DNA of 64,000 nt from an uncultured Paracoccaceae bacterium (GCA_947498985.1 CANMMF010000008.1:186001-250000); one strand, 5' to 3'. Shown: positions 25,836 to 34,680, numbered from the stretch's first letter. A program made the numbers and translations. The notes: generated by a model not told the origin, from the letters alone.

Positions 25836-26801
25836 TCAGTTCGCCGACTTGCGGCTGTCGGGATGCAGCGCGGTGCCCAGGATGTGGGCCGAGCGATGGA
25901 TCACCGTGCCCGCGCCGCCGACGATCAGCGGATCGGGCGCCTTGGCGACCTTGAGATCCTTGCCGGGGTAATCCAGCGTCGACAGGAAATGCCGCATGCA
26001 GTTGAGCCGCGCGCGTTTCTTGTCGTTGGACTTGACCACCGTCCAGGGCGCATCGGCGGTGTCGGTGTAAAAGAACATCGCCTCCTTGGCCTCTGTGTAA
26101 TCGTCCCACTTGTTCAGGCTCGCCTTGTCGATCGGGCTCAGCTTCCACTGCTTGAGCGGGTCGGTCTCGCGGCTGTCAAAGCGCGCCTTCTGTTCGCACT
26201 GGATGACGGAGAACCAGTATTTGTAAAGCCTGATGCCCGAGCGCACGAGCATGCGTTCGAAATCGGGTGTCTGGCGCATGAACTCGAGATATTCATTGGG
26301 CTGGCAGAACCCCATGACCCGCTCGACACCGGCGCGGTTGTACCAGGAGCGGTCATAGAGCACGATCTCGCCTTCGGTGGGCAGGTGCTGGACATAGCGC
26401 TGGTAATACCATTGCCCGCGCTCTTCGTCGGTGGGCTTGTTGAGCGCCACCACGCGCGCAAGACGCGGGTTGAGATGCTCGGTAAAGCGCTTGATGGTGC
26501 CGCCCTTGCCGGCCGCGTCGCGCCCTTCGAAGAGCAGTACAAATTTCTGGCCGGTTTCCTGCGCCCAGAGCTGCACCTTGAGCAGCTCGGCCTGCAGCCG
26601 GGCCTTTTCGCGCTCATAGGCGCGGCGTGAGAGCCTTGTGTCGTAAGGGTAAACTCCTGTCTCGAAGGCGCGCCGGATCTCGTCCTTGGTGGGCATGGGC
26701 CGCGCGCGGCTGCGCGCCGGAGCGGTGCCGTTTGTCCGTGTGCCGGTCTTGGCGGGGGTCGTTTTTGTCGTTTCGGTGGTGGTCACGGTCGGTGTGGTCA
26801 T
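25836..26801 (-). CDS. ppk2: Polyphosphate kinase 2
   Basis: Transfers phosphate between polyphosphate and nucleoside diphosphates. The 321 residues contain a Thr/Ala-rich unstructured N-tail (about 1-35) and the PPK2 core: Walker A EGRDAAGKGGTIK, Walker B region LYDRSWYNRAGVERVMGF, lid region KYWFSVIQCEQKARF. The tail of Thr-rich low complexity is longer than usual. ATG 26801 has a GAGGGAAA site. It is divergent from trpA, with 149 bp between starts. The single-domain core suggests a class I enzyme; donor/acceptor preference cannot be told. Confidence 0.93.
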   Translation of the reverse strand: MTTPTVTTTETTKTTPAKTGTRTNGTAPARSRARPMPTKDEIRRAFETGVYPYDTRLSRRAYEREKARLQAELLKVQLWAQETGQKFVLLFEGRDAAGKGGTIKRFTEHLNPRLARVVALNKPTDEERGQWYYQRYVQHLPTEGEIVLYDRSWYNRAGVERVMGFCQPNEYLEFMRQTPDFERMLVRSGIRLYKYWFSVIQCEQKARFDSRETDPLKQWKLSPIDKASLNKWDDYTEAKEAMFFYTDTADAPWTVVKSNDKKRARLNCMRHFLSTLDYPGKDLKVAKAPDPLIVGGAGTVIHRSAHILGTALHPDSRKSAN

Positions 26802-26950
26802 GCGCTTTCCCTCGTTTGGCTGCTGCGCAGCATATCCTGTGCCGCGACCGCGCGCCTTGATCGGAGTCAAATGGTGCATCCGACGCATGGCATTGATTTT
26901 CCCCGCCGCTTGCGGCAACAGGGCGCGACACGAGAGCTTAGGGACGCGCC

Positions 26951-27742
26951 ATGACACGCATCGACGCCAAATTCGAAGAGCTGAGAGCCAGCGGCCGGAA
27001 GGCCTTTGTCAGCTACATCATGGCGGGCGATCCGGATATCGCGACCAGCCTCGAGGTGATGCGCGGCCTGCCCGCAGCGGGGGTCGACGTGATTGAGCTG
27101 GGCCTGCCCTTCACCGATCCGATGGCCGACGGCCCGACAATCCAGCTGGCCGGGCAGCGCGCGCTGGAGACCGGCATGACGCTGGAGAAGACGCTGCAGA
27201 TGGTGCGCGATTTCCGCGCCCAGGATGACAGCACGCCGATTGTTCTGATGGGGTATTACAACCCGATCTACAATCGCGGCGTGGCGCGGTTTCTGCGCGA
27301 TGCCGGGGATGCCGGGATCGACGGGCTGATTGTGGTCGATCTGCCGCCGGAGGAAGACGAGGAGCTGTGCCTGCCCGCGCAGGAGGCGGGGCTGAACTTC
27401 ATCCGGCTGGCCACGCCCACCACCGACGACAAGCGCCTGCCGAAAGTGCTGCAGAACACCTCGGGTTTTGTCTATTACGTGTCGATCACCGGCATCACCG
27501 GGGCGGCAGCGGCGGAGGCAGGCGACGTGGCCCCCGAGGTGGCGCGGATCAAGGCGCAGACCGATCTGCCGGTGATCGTGGGCTTTGGCATCCGCACGCC
27601 GGAGACGGCGGAGGCGATTGCCTCGGTCGCGGATGGTTGCGTGGTCGGCTCGGCCATTGTCAGCGAGCTTGCGTCGGGCAAGTCGCCGGAGACGGTGTTG
27701 TCATTTGTCAAAGGGCTGGCGGACGGGGCTCATCGCGCCTGA
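26951..27742 (+). CDS. trpA: Tryptophan synthase alpha chain
   Basis: Cleaves indole-3-glycerol phosphate to indole, which passes to TrpB in the alpha2beta2 complex. The 263 residues form a full TIM barrel. Catalytic Glu is in [19 protein letters not shown], catalytic Asp in [10 protein letters not shown], and the phosphate site is [14 protein letters not shown]. The trpB gene is not adjacent on either side in this window, so trpA stands apart from it here, common in Rhodobacterales. No leader peptide or attenuator is visible upstream. Confidence 0.97.
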   Translation: MTRIDAKFEELRASGRKAFVSYIMAGDPDIATSLEVMRGLPAAGVDVIELGLPFTDPMADGPTIQLAGQRALETGMTLEKTLQMVRDFRAQDDSTPIVLMGYYNPIYNRGVARFLRDAGDAGIDGLIVVDLPPEEDEELCLPAQEAGLNFIRLATPTTDDKRLPKVLQNTSGFVYYVSITGITGAAAAEAGDVAPEVARIKAQTDLPVIVGFGIRTPETAEAIASVADGCVVGSAIVSELASGKSPETVLSFVKGLADGAHRA

Positions 27743-27799
27743 TGGCGCGTCTCGCCAAAGCTGCCTGATGGCGCGCGGGGCGCATGTCCTAAGCCCGGA

Positions 27800-28261
27800 T
27801 TACCCCGCGTCGCCGTCGCGGCGGGCGTCGAGATAGGCGCGCAGCCGTTGCAGGTCGGGCCGCAGGCGCTCGGCCAGCCCCGGCAGTGCGGCCTGCACAT
27901 CCTGCGTGTCGTCGGCCAGGACCTGCACCATGTCCGTCACAAAGCGCCGCCCGGCGCCAGTCAGCCAGACCTGCTTGGAGCGCGCATCCTGCGGGTTGGG
28001 ACGGAACGCGATCCAGCCCCGTTCGGCCAGACCTGCCAGCGTGTGGGTCATCGTGGTCTTGGGCACCTGAAAGGCACGCGCGATCTCAAGCGGCGTGGCC
28101 CCGTCGCGCACCCGCAGCAAGTGGTTGAGCACCCCGAAATGCGACGCGAGCACCCCTTTGGGGGTGCGCGCTTCGAGTAGGGCCCCGGCCAGCTGCGACA
28201 GGATCGACACTTCGCGCAAGACCTCGAACAAGGCCAGCGATCCGCTATCGGGTTTGGACAA
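27800..28261 (-). CDS. MarR-family regulator
   Basis: A 153-residue winged-helix regulator: dimer helices at both ends, HTH in TPLEIARAFQVPKTTMTHTLAGLAERGWIAF and wing RPNPQDARSKQVWLTGAG. The start is a TTG at 28261, fixed by a strong GGAGG seven bases upstream; it lies inside the last codons of the nitroreductase gene (17-bp overlap), so the two are translationally coupled. It probably represses its own operon through the 22-bp palindrome at 29401-29422. The inducer is unknown; a substrate of the nitroreductase is a reasonable guess. Confidence 0.88.
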   Translation of the reverse strand: MSKPDSGSLALFEVLREVSILSQLAGALLEARTPKGVLASHFGVLNHLLRVRDGATPLEIARAFQVPKTTMTHTLAGLAERGWIAFRPNPQDARSKQVWLTGAGRRFVTDMVQVLADDTQDVQAALPGLAERLRPDLQRLRAYLDARRDGDAG

Positions 28262-29393
28262 GCTTTGCCTCCAATGGCCATCTGGGGCTTTGCGGCACCT
28301 CCGGCCCGTAACCCATGCGTGCCCACATCTGGACCGTCCCGCCGCCCGGTGCAAGCCTTGCATGGGCGTCCTCGTATAGCGCCGACATCTCGGGAAACTC
28401 CTGCAGTGCCTGGCTCAGCGGTTGCAGACCCACCCCCATCTCGGTGGCCGCGAGGTTCAGCCGCACCCAGTCCTGACCCGCACGGATCTGCTCGACGCGG
28501 CTGTTGCCCTCGGTCACGATCCAGAGATGGCCCATCGCGGTCTGCATGGTCTCGGAAATCATCTGCAGCGCCTGTTTCTTGGAAAAACTGTCCTCCGACA
28601 GCGCTTCGCGGCGCGAGAAAAGCCCGGTCAGGCGCAGCGTCTCGAACATCGGACCGGTGAAATCGATGCCGTCGGGATTGGCGTTGACCTCCCGCGCGCC
28701 GATGCGGAAAAGATCGACGCTTTCCTTGTAAGTGCGAGCGGTGGCGAACTCGATCTCGAAGGCCGCGACCGAGAGATCGCGCAGCGCCTGCACCTCGTCC
28801 GCGTCGGTGGTCATGCCGAAGGCGGTGTGCTGCACGGCGCGGCGTATATGCGCGAGATGCGCCGGGTCGAGCGGGCGGGCCATGTCATAGGGCTCTTTCA
28901 GGGACCGCCGGTGCGGGACCTGCGCAAAGAGCGGATCGCGCGGCGCGTCACTGCGCGCAAACCGGCAGATGGCCACGGGCCGCGTGTCGAGCGCCGCCGC
29001 GTCCGCGCCGTCGGGGAAAAGGTCGAAGGTGACCTGCATCCCGTCTTCGAGCGCGGCAAGGCGCATGATCTCCAGAAAACATCCCAGACCGATGGTGATC
29101 TGGCGGTTGAGCGGGTCGGTATGCGGCAAGAGGCGCTCTGGATCCACATACAGCACCGCCGTGTCGGGGGTCGCCAGATCGACCAGCCAGGGCTGGCGGT
29201 TATGCGGGTTCGGCGCCAGCAGCGCATAGCTCAGCGCGCGGCGCACGGGATCGGCATAGCCACCCGCCGCGGCCCAGGGCGCCAGCGCATCGGCGGGGCT
29301 GCGGGTGACAATGCTGGCGGCGCCGGCGGTGGCTGCAAAAAGCGTGCCGCCACCAAGCAGGGCAAGGGTCTTGCGTCGGGTCAGGGTCATCAT
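28245..29393 (-). CDS. Acg-like nitroreductase-family flavoprotein with Tat signal
   Basis: A 382-residue protein of the nitroreductase-like superfamily related to mycobacterial Acg. The N-terminal twin-arginine signal (MTLTRRKTLALLGGG) suggests export in folded form with FMN bound. Two halves follow: APNPHNRQPWLVDL and IGLGCFLEIMRLAA in the first, then MGHLWIVTEGNSR and MGVGLQPLSQALQE in the second. Start at ATGATG (29393/29390) follows GGAGCTT; an earlier ATG at 29402 would sit in the operator and lacks a ribosome site. First gene of an operon with marR. Substrate unknown. Confidence 0.85.
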   Translation of the reverse strand: MMTLTRRKTLALLGGGTLFAATAGAASIVTRSPADALAPWAAAGGYADPVRRALSYALLAPNPHNRQPWLVDLATPDTAVLYVDPERLLPHTDPLNRQITIGLGCFLEIMRLAALEDGMQVTFDLFPDGADAAALDTRPVAICRFARSDAPRDPLFAQVPHRRSLKEPYDMARPLDPAHLAHIRRAVQHTAFGMTTDADEVQALRDLSVAAFEIEFATARTYKESVDLFRIGAREVNANPDGIDFTGPMFETLRLTGLFSRREALSEDSFSKKQALQMISETMQTAMGHLWIVTEGNSRVEQIRAGQDWVRLNLAATEMGVGLQPLSQALQEFPEMSALYEDAHARLAPGGGTVQMWARMGYGPEVPQSPRWPLEAKLVQTR

Positions 29394-29400
29394 AAGCTCC

Positions 29401-29422
29401 ATTGGTTCGATATCGAACCAAT
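29401..29422. promoter_or_regulatory. Perfect 22-bp palindrome, probable MarR operator
   Basis: Arms ATTGGTTCGAT/ATCGAACCAAT form an uninterrupted palindrome only 8-11 bp upstream of the nitroreductase start. A second, imperfect copy of the core (CGATATCGAAC) follows at 29429-29439, next to a TTGATA box that could be the minus-strand -35. Binding by the MarR protein encoded in the same operon would block transcription; the divergent lactate-dehydrogenase-like gene could be affected too. Confidence 0.75.
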
Positions 29423-29535
29423 ATGATACGATATCGAACTATATCAAGCTTTTTCTGACGTCCGGAATGTCGCATTGCATCATTTCGCAGAATTGGTAAA
29501 AAGATTTAACCAATACACGCGAAAGGGACAGCGAC

Positions 29536-30699
29536 ATGGCGGCGATCACGGAAATCCAGGACCTCAAGCGGATCTACAAACGCCGCGTGCCCAAGATGTT
29601 CTACGACTATTGCGAATCCGGCAGTTGGACCGAGCAGACCTTCCGCGAGAACAGCTCTGATTTCGACGAGATATACTTTCGCCAGCGCGTCGCCGTGGAT
29701 ATGGCCAACCGCTCGACCAAGGTGCAGATGATCGGGCAGGATTACGCGATGCCGGTGGCCCTTGCGCCGGTGGGCCTGACCGGCATGCAGCACTATGATG
29801 GCGAGATCTTTGCGGCCCGGGCGGCGGAGGAATTCGGCGTGCCATTCTGCCTGTCGACCATGTCGATCTGCTCGATCGAGGATGTCGCCTCCCACACGAC
29901 AAAGCCGTTCTGGATGCAGGTCTACACGCTCAAGGACGACGATTTCATGCAGCGGCTCTTTGACCGCGCGAAGGAGGCCAAATGCTCTGCCGCGGTGATC
30001 ACCGTCGATCTGCAGCTGATGGGCCAGCGCCACAAGGACATCAAGAACGGGCTCTCGGCGCCGCCCAAGCTGACAGCGGCCTCCGTCGCCAACATGATGA
30101 CAAAGGTGCCCTGGGGCCTTGGGATGCTGAAGACCAAACGGCGCTTTTTCGGCAATATCGTGGGCCACGCCAAGGGGGTCACCGACCCGTCCTCGCTCAG
30201 CACATGGACGGCAGAGGCGTTTGACCAGTCGCTCAACTGGGACCGGATCCGCGAGTTTCGCCGCATGTGGGACGGCCCGCTGATCATCAAGGGCATCATG
30301 GATGTGCGCGACGCGCGCGAGGCGCTGAATGTCGGTGCTGATGCCATCGTGGTGTCGAACCATGGCGGGCGGCAACTGGACAGCGCGCTGAGCTCGATCC
30401 GGGCGCTCGAGCCGATTGTCGAGGCGGTGGGCGACAAGATCGAAGTGCATATGGACAGCGGCATCCGCTCGGGTCAGGACGTGCTGAAGGCGGTGGCGCT
30501 GGGGGCCAAAGGCTGCTGGATCGGGCGTGCCTGGGTCTACGGGCTGGGTGCCGGAGGGCAGAAAGGCGTGCGCCAGGCGCTGGAGGTGATCCACAAGGAG
30601 CTCGACTATTCCATGGCGCTGAGCGGACGGCGCGATATCGGCAAGGTGGATCGCGATATCCTGATGGTGCCGAAGGGGTTTTCGGGCGACTGGTCCTGA
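29536..30699 (+). CDS. lldD: FMN-dependent alpha-hydroxy-acid dehydrogenase (L-lactate dehydrogenase-like)
   Basis: Oxidises an (S)-2-hydroxy acid such as L-lactate, passing electrons to quinone or oxygen. The 387-residue TIM barrel shows the family residues: Tyr in FYDYCESGSW, FMN contacts PVALAPVGLTGM and MQVYTLKD, substrate Arg in GQRHKDI, catalytic His/Arg in VVSNHGGRQLD, and the phosphate loop MDSGIRSGQDVLKAVALGA. Length and motifs fit LldD, but related glycolate or mandelate enzymes cannot be excluded, so the symbol is tentative. Divergent from the nitroreductase-marR operon. Confidence 0.88.
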   Translation: MAAITEIQDLKRIYKRRVPKMFYDYCESGSWTEQTFRENSSDFDEIYFRQRVAVDMANRSTKVQMIGQDYAMPVALAPVGLTGMQHYDGEIFAARAAEEFGVPFCLSTMSICSIEDVASHTTKPFWMQVYTLKDDDFMQRLFDRAKEAKCSAAVITVDLQLMGQRHKDIKNGLSAPPKLTAASVANMMTKVPWGLGMLKTKRRFFGNIVGHAKGVTDPSSLSTWTAEAFDQSLNWDRIREFRRMWDGPLIIKGIMDVRDAREALNVGADAIVVSNHGGRQLDSALSSIRALEPIVEAVGDKIEVHMDSGIRSGQDVLKAVALGAKGCWIGRAWVYGLGAGGQKGVRQALEVIHKELDYSMALSGRRDIGKVDRDILMVPKGFSGDWS

Positions 30700-30710
30700 T
30701 CGGCGTGACG

Positions 30711-30755
30711 TGCGGGGTCGCGCGGGGTTGTGCGGGGTTGTGCGGGGTCGCGCGG
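30711..30755. repeat. Tandem 10-bp repeat
   Basis: Four and a half near-perfect copies of [TC]GCGGGGT[CT]G lie just past the lactate-dehydrogenase-like gene stop and before the convergent MFS stop. A simple slippage-prone repeat; no coding or structural role seen. Confidence 0.8.
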
Positions 30756-30779
30756 CGGTGAAGCCGCGCCGCGCCCGGC

Positions 30780-31937
30780 TCAGCGGCGCGCCGCCTCCTG
30801 CCGTTGCAGGAGCGGCACCAGAACCACCGGCGCGAGCAGGATCAGCAATCCGATGGCGGTGAAGGACGCGGCCAGACCAAAGGCTTCGGCCAGTCCGCCC
30901 ATCATCGGCGGACCCACAAAGAACCCCGCATAGCCCAGCACGGCGATGCGGCTGATCGCGAGCGACTTGAGCTCGTCGGGCACCAGCCTGCCAACCCAGG
31001 CGAACCCCATGGGAGCCACAACCGAAACGCCGAGCCCGAGCAGCGCAAACCCCAGATAGGCGATGGCGAGCGAGGGCGCACAGGCCGCGATCAGCGCGCC
31101 CGCGGCGGATATCGTGGCGGCGATGCGGATCACCGAGGCTTCGGAAAAGCGGTGCGCCACCGCCTGCCCCGACAGCCGCCCCACCGCCATGGTGATGCCC
31201 AGCAGCGCCGGGCCCAGCGCGCCTTCGGCGGCCCCTGCGCCCAGATTGCGCTCCAGATGCAGCGCCGACCAGCCTTCGGTGCCCTGTTCGGACACAAACG
31301 CCACCAGCACGATGAGCCCGCCCGGCAGCAGCAGCCACCACGAAAGCGGCGCCGCTTTTGGCGCATCGGCGTTGCGCGGCGGGTCGTCCACCGGGTTGCG
31401 CGCCATGACCACGGCCAGCATCAACGTCACCACACCCAGCGCGGCAAAGACCGTGAACGGCGTCCATCCGGCCTCGCGCGCCTGTCCGGTGGCCAGCGCG
31501 GAGCAGGCATAGGCGACCGAGAACATGCCGTGATTGAGGTTCATCAGCGACCGGCGCGACGCGCCTTCGAGAACCGAGAGCCGCGCGTTCATCGCCACGT
31601 CGAGCGTGCCCGAGCCCATCGCGCCCAGCATCATCGCCAGCGCGAAACTCACGCCGCCGGTGCTGAGCCCCGGCAGCAGGAAGGCCACGGCCATCAGCAC
31701 CGCCAGCACCGGCAGCACCCGCCGTCCCAGCGCCCGCTCGACCATCGGCGCCAGCCACATCGCGCAGATTGCGCCGAAGGACGACACCAGCAGCGCCAGC
31801 CCGAAATCGCCGTCGCTGAGGCCCACCTGCGGCTTGAGATCTGGCACCAGCGCGCCGAACGCGCCCCAATAGAGCCCGACCGACGCAAACGCCGCCACAC
31901 AGCCGCGGCTGAGCCAGATATCGTCAAGCATCCTCAT
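30780..31937 (-). CDS. MFS transporter
   Basis: A 385-residue inner-membrane carrier with about 12 helices. The first half has FGLALLVSSFGAICAMWLAPMVERALGRR, containing the loop 2-3 motif, shown here only as its start FGLALLVSSFG; the second half carries LGVSVVAPMGFAWVGRLV. It resembles the Fucose/YbjJ-like branch of small MFS permeases. Start ATG 31937 has a modest AAGGGCGG. Transcribed away from the catabolic operon whose regulated promoter (32022-32080) lies 85-143 bp upstream, so it might share that control. Substrate unknown. Confidence 0.85.
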   Translation of the reverse strand: MRMLDDIWLSRGCVAAFASVGLYWGAFGALVPDLKPQVGLSDGDFGLALLVSSFGAICAMWLAPMVERALGRRVLPVLAVLMAVAFLLPGLSTGGVSFALAMMLGAMGSGTLDVAMNARLSVLEGASRRSLMNLNHGMFSVAYACSALATGQAREAGWTPFTVFAALGVVTLMLAVVMARNPVDDPPRNADAPKAAPLSWWLLLPGGLIVLVAFVSEQGTEGWSALHLERNLGAGAAEGALGPALLGITMAVGRLSGQAVAHRFSEASVIRIAATISAAGALIAACAPSLAIAYLGFALLGLGVSVVAPMGFAWVGRLVPDELKSLAISRIAVLGYAGFFVGPPMMGGLAEAFGLAASFTAIGLLILLAPVVLVPLLQRQEAARR

Positions 31938-32021
31938 TGGCCGCCCTTGCCACTTGCCGCGCGTGGCGTCCAGAGCCGCAAGCCGGAATTTGCACCGCAA
32001 CCCCGGCCCGCGCGGCGGTTC

Positions 32022-32050
32022 TTGACTCGCGGCAAGGCTTGCGGCATTCT
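32022..32050 (+). promoter_or_regulatory. Sigma70-like promoter of the ring-cleavage operon
   Basis: TTGACT, 17-bp spacer, CATTCT (-10). The expected transcription start (about 32057) falls inside the three-half-site element at 32056-32080, an arrangement suited to repression by blocking initiation. Confidence 0.6.
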
Positions 32051-32055
32051 CGACA

Positions 32056-32080
32056 TTGAACACATCGTTCAAATATGAAC
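32056..32080. promoter_or_regulatory. IclR-type operator A (GAAC-N5-GTTC-N6-GAAC)
   Basis: Three GAAC/GTTC half-sites on a fixed spacing: GAACA....GTTCA.....GAAC, embedded as TTGAAC...GTTC...GAAC. 17 of 25 positions match operator B at 39578-39602, including all half-sites. It lies directly behind the -10 box and 17 bp ahead of the hydrolase ATG. Inferred target of the IclR protein encoded at 38684-39490. Confidence 0.75.
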
Positions 32081-32097
32081 GTATTGCCAAACGGGGT

Positions 32098-32979
32098 ATG
32101 GCAGCTTTGCACGCCACGCAGGATCCGCAGCCGGTCACCGGACAGACGCGCGCCGGCGTGTCGGTGCTTGAGCGCCCGGGACCGGGCCCTGCGGTGCTGT
32201 TCCTGCATGGCATCGGGTCGAACGCGCGGTCCTTTGTGCCGCTCTTTTCCCATCTGCCCGGCAGGCTCCGGCTGATCGCGTGGAACGCGCCGGGCTATCT
32301 CGGCTCCAGCCCCCTGCCCCAAGCCACACCGCAGGCGGTGGATTACGCGCATGCCGCGCTGCGGCTGCTCGATGCGCTCGATCTGCAACACGTTCACGTG
32401 GTGGGGCATTCGCTCGGCACGCTGGTCGCCGCCGCATTGGCCCGGATCGCGCCGGAGCGCCTGAGTTCCCTGACCCTCGCCGCCGCGGCCAATGGCTATG
32501 GCCGGACCGCAGGCGCGCCCCTGCCGCCGAAGGCCGCGGAGCGGCTGGCGGATCTCGACCGGCTTGGACCGGCGGATTTTGCCAAGGCCCGCGCCGCGCG
32601 GCTTGTGCATGCGCCGGACGACACGCCCGGGACCGTCGCCCTTGTCGAGGCCGAAATGGCCCGTATCATCCCGGCGGGGTACACGCAGGCGGTGCATATG
32701 CTGGCCTCGGGCAACCTCACCGCCGCCATGGCGCAGGTGGCGATGCAGCCCGGCTTCGTGATCGGCGCCGAAGACCAGGTGACGCCACTGGCACAGACCG
32801 AGGCCGCCGCCCGCGCCTGGCACGCCGCGCATGGCGCCGCCCCGCGTATCGTCACGATCCCGGACGCGGGCCACGCGGTCTACTTGCAAGCGCCGCAGGC
32901 CACGGCCCGCGCGCTCACCGATCTTGTCCCGGCGCTGCGCTGCGACACGCAAATCACCGCCGAAAGGAGCATCTCATGA
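32098..32979 (+). CDS. Alpha/beta hydrolase, candidate C-C bond (meta-cleavage product) hydrolase
   Basis: A 293-residue cytoplasmic hydrolase: oxyanion region LFLHGIGSNARSF, nucleophile Ser in VVGHSLGTL, acid Asp in GAEDQVTPL, His in DAGHAVYLQ. Its place directly before an extradiol dioxygenase gene (ATGA overlap) argues for action on the ring-cleavage product, as MhpC/BphD-type enzymes do; ester hydrolysis is the alternative. ATG 32098 is chosen because an earlier in-frame TTG (32056) would begin inside the operator. First gene of a six-gene operon. Confidence 0.85.
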   Translation: MAALHATQDPQPVTGQTRAGVSVLERPGPGPAVLFLHGIGSNARSFVPLFSHLPGRLRLIAWNAPGYLGSSPLPQATPQAVDYAHAALRLLDALDLQHVHVVGHSLGTLVAAALARIAPERLSSLTLAAAANGYGRTAGAPLPPKAAERLADLDRLGPADFAKARAARLVHAPDDTPGTVALVEAEMARIIPAGYTQAVHMLASGNLTAAMAQVAMQPGFVIGAEDQVTPLAQTEAAARAWHAAHGAAPRIVTIPDAGHAVYLQAPQATARALTDLVPALRCDTQITAERSIS

Positions 32980-33884
32980 CCGATGATCTCAGAATGGGCC
33001 ATCTGCGCGGAATCGTCATGCGCGCGCCCGGCATGACCGAAACGGCCGCGTTCTATACCGACCTCTGGGGGCTCGAGATCGCGCATTCCGGGGACGGCAT
33101 CGTCTACCTGCGCGGCACCGGCGACGAGCCGTTCATCTACGGGCTGAAGGACGACACGAGCTACGGCATCGAATACATCCATTTCGGCCAGCCCGACCGC
33201 GCGACGGTGGATGCGTTCCACCAGCAGGTGACCGCGCGCGGCGCCACGGTCCTTTCGCCGCCCGCCCCGCTCGACGGGCCCTTCGGCGGCTATGGGTTCG
33301 AGATCCTCGACCCCGACAACCGCCGGCTCCGGGTGAGCGCGGATCTCGACATGCGCGCGCCCGATGACGTCTATGCCTATCCGCGCAAGGTCAGCCATGT
33401 GGTGCTCAACACCGCCGACATGGACGGGGTGCAGGCCTGGTACGAGCGCGTGCTGGGCTTTCGCGCCAGCGACTATTCCGCCGACCAGATGGTGTTTTTG
33501 CGCTGCAGCACCGATCACCATTCCATCGCACTGGTGCGCAACAGGTATCCGGCGGTCAACCATGTCGCCTTCGAGATGCCGGGGCTTGACGACTTCATGC
33601 GCGGCATCGGCCGGATGAAGCAGAAAGGCCAGGTGCCCAGCTGGGGGCCGGGGCGGCACGGGCCGGGCAACAACCCGTTCGCCTATTTCGTCTCGCCTTC
33701 GGGCTTCGTGATCGAGTTCACCGCCGAGCTGCAGCAGATCGACGAGGCGACCCACGCGCCCAAGGTCTGGTCGCGCACCGATCCCGAGGCCATGGACCGC
33801 TGGATGACCGCCGGTCCGCCGACGCCCGCGCAGCGCACGGTCATGGCCGGTCGCCCCGATCCCGGCTTTCCGGCGCGGGGCTGA
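32976..33884 (+). CDS. Two-domain VOC extradiol ring-cleavage dioxygenase-like protein
   Basis: A 302-residue protein with tandem VOC domains (N-half from LRGIVMRAPGM, C-half from VSHVVLNTADM), the architecture of type I extradiol dioxygenases such as BphC/DmpB. The C-terminal half has the putative Fe(II)/Mn(II) triad: His in KVSHVVLN, His in AVNHVAFEM and Glu in FVIEFTAEL. The preceding AAAGGAG and ATGA overlap with the hydrolase show coupling. Probably opens a catechol-like ring; the actual diol is unknown. Confidence 0.85.
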   Translation: MTDDLRMGHLRGIVMRAPGMTETAAFYTDLWGLEIAHSGDGIVYLRGTGDEPFIYGLKDDTSYGIEYIHFGQPDRATVDAFHQQVTARGATVLSPPAPLDGPFGGYGFEILDPDNRRLRVSADLDMRAPDDVYAYPRKVSHVVLNTADMDGVQAWYERVLGFRASDYSADQMVFLRCSTDHHSIALVRNRYPAVNHVAFEMPGLDDFMRGIGRMKQKGQVPSWGPGRHGPGNNPFAYFVSPSGFVIEFTAELQQIDEATHAPKVWSRTDPEAMDRWMTAGPPTPAQRTVMAGRPDPGFPARG

Positions 33885-33888
33885 GCGC

Positions 33889-34680
33889 ATGGATCTGGGA
33901 TTGCGGGACAAGATCGTCGTGGTCACCGGCGGATCGTCGGGGATCGGGCTTGCCGCGGTGCGCGGCTTTCTGGACGATGGCGCGCGGGTGGCGTTCTGCG
34001 CCCGCGGCGCCGAGCGGCTGGAGTCGGTCTGCGAGGAGCTGGCGCAGGTGTATGGCGCCGACCGCGTGCTCGCCCGCGCCCTGACCGTGCTCGACAAGGA
34101 CGCGATAGAGGTCTTTGCCGAAGACGTCGCCGCCCGGTTCGGCGGCTGCGACGCGCTTGTGACCAATGCAGGCCAGGGCCGTGTCTCGACCTTTGCCGAC
34201 ACCACCGACGCCGACTGGCGCGCTGAGCTGGAGCTGAAATTCTTCAGCCAGCTCTACCCCATCCAGGCCTTCGAGAAGATGCTGCGCGACAGTCCCTCCG
34301 GCGCCATCGTGGCGGTCAACTCGCTGCTGGCCTACCAGCCAGAGCCGCATATGGTCTGCACCTCCGCCGCGCGCGCCGGTGTGCAGAACCTGCTGAAATC
34401 ACTGGCGACGGAGCTGGCGCCCGAGATCCGCGTGAACTCCGTCCTGCTGGGGCTGGTCGACAGCAACCAGTGGCAGCGGCGCTTTGAGGCGCGCGCCGAC
34501 AAGAGCGTCAGCCGCGCGGACTGGTACGCGGATCTGGCCCGCAAGAAGGCCATTCCGCTCGGCCGGTTGGGAGAGGCCGAGGAGGCCGCCCGCGCGCTGG
34601 TGTTCCTGGCCTCACCCGCCGCCAGCTACATCACCGGCGCCCGGCTCGAGATTTCCGGCGGCGTTTCGCGGTTTTCCTGA
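33889..34680 (+). CDS. SDR-fold protein lacking the catalytic Tyr/Lys
   Basis: A 263-residue Rossmann-fold short-chain dehydrogenase. The cofactor motif is intact (VVTGGSSGIGLAAV, then NAG in LVTNAGQGR), but the usual YxxxK is absent: where relatives read YSAAKAG, this has TSAARAG. The Ser of the triad (AVNSLLAY) remains. A small group of SDR proteins shows this substitution, and their chemistry is unclear; ordinary carbonyl reduction looks unlikely. Stop codon abuts an ATG of the next gene. Confidence 0.85.
   Translation: MDLGLRDKIVVVTGGSSGIGLAAVRGFLDDGARVAFCARGAERLESVCEELAQVYGADRVLARALTVLDKDAIEVFAEDVAARFGGCDALVTNAGQGRVSTFADTTDADWRAELELKFFSQLYPIQAFEKMLRDSPSGAIVAVNSLLAYQPEPHMVCTSAARAGVQNLLKSLATELAPEIRVNSVLLGLVDSNQWQRRFEARADKSVSRADWYADLARKKAIPLGRLGEAEEAARALVFLASPAASYITGARLEISGGVSRFS

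Noticed and set aside
25645-25971. Possible small gene after the nested hairpin
   Set aside because: Runs antisense into the end of ppk2, has no ribosome site, and is Pro/Arg-rich without family resemblance.
29506-31869. Long minus-strand frame spanning the lactate-dehydrogenase-like gene and the MFS gene
   Set aside because: Crosses two well-supported genes in the wrong frame; composition is shadow-like, and the FMN-barrel and MFS motifs lie in other frames.
32056-32097. Extended N-terminus of the alpha/beta hydrolase from an upstream TTG
   Set aside because: The extra 14 codons would lie inside the conserved operator and on the predicted transcription start, and no ribosome site precedes them.
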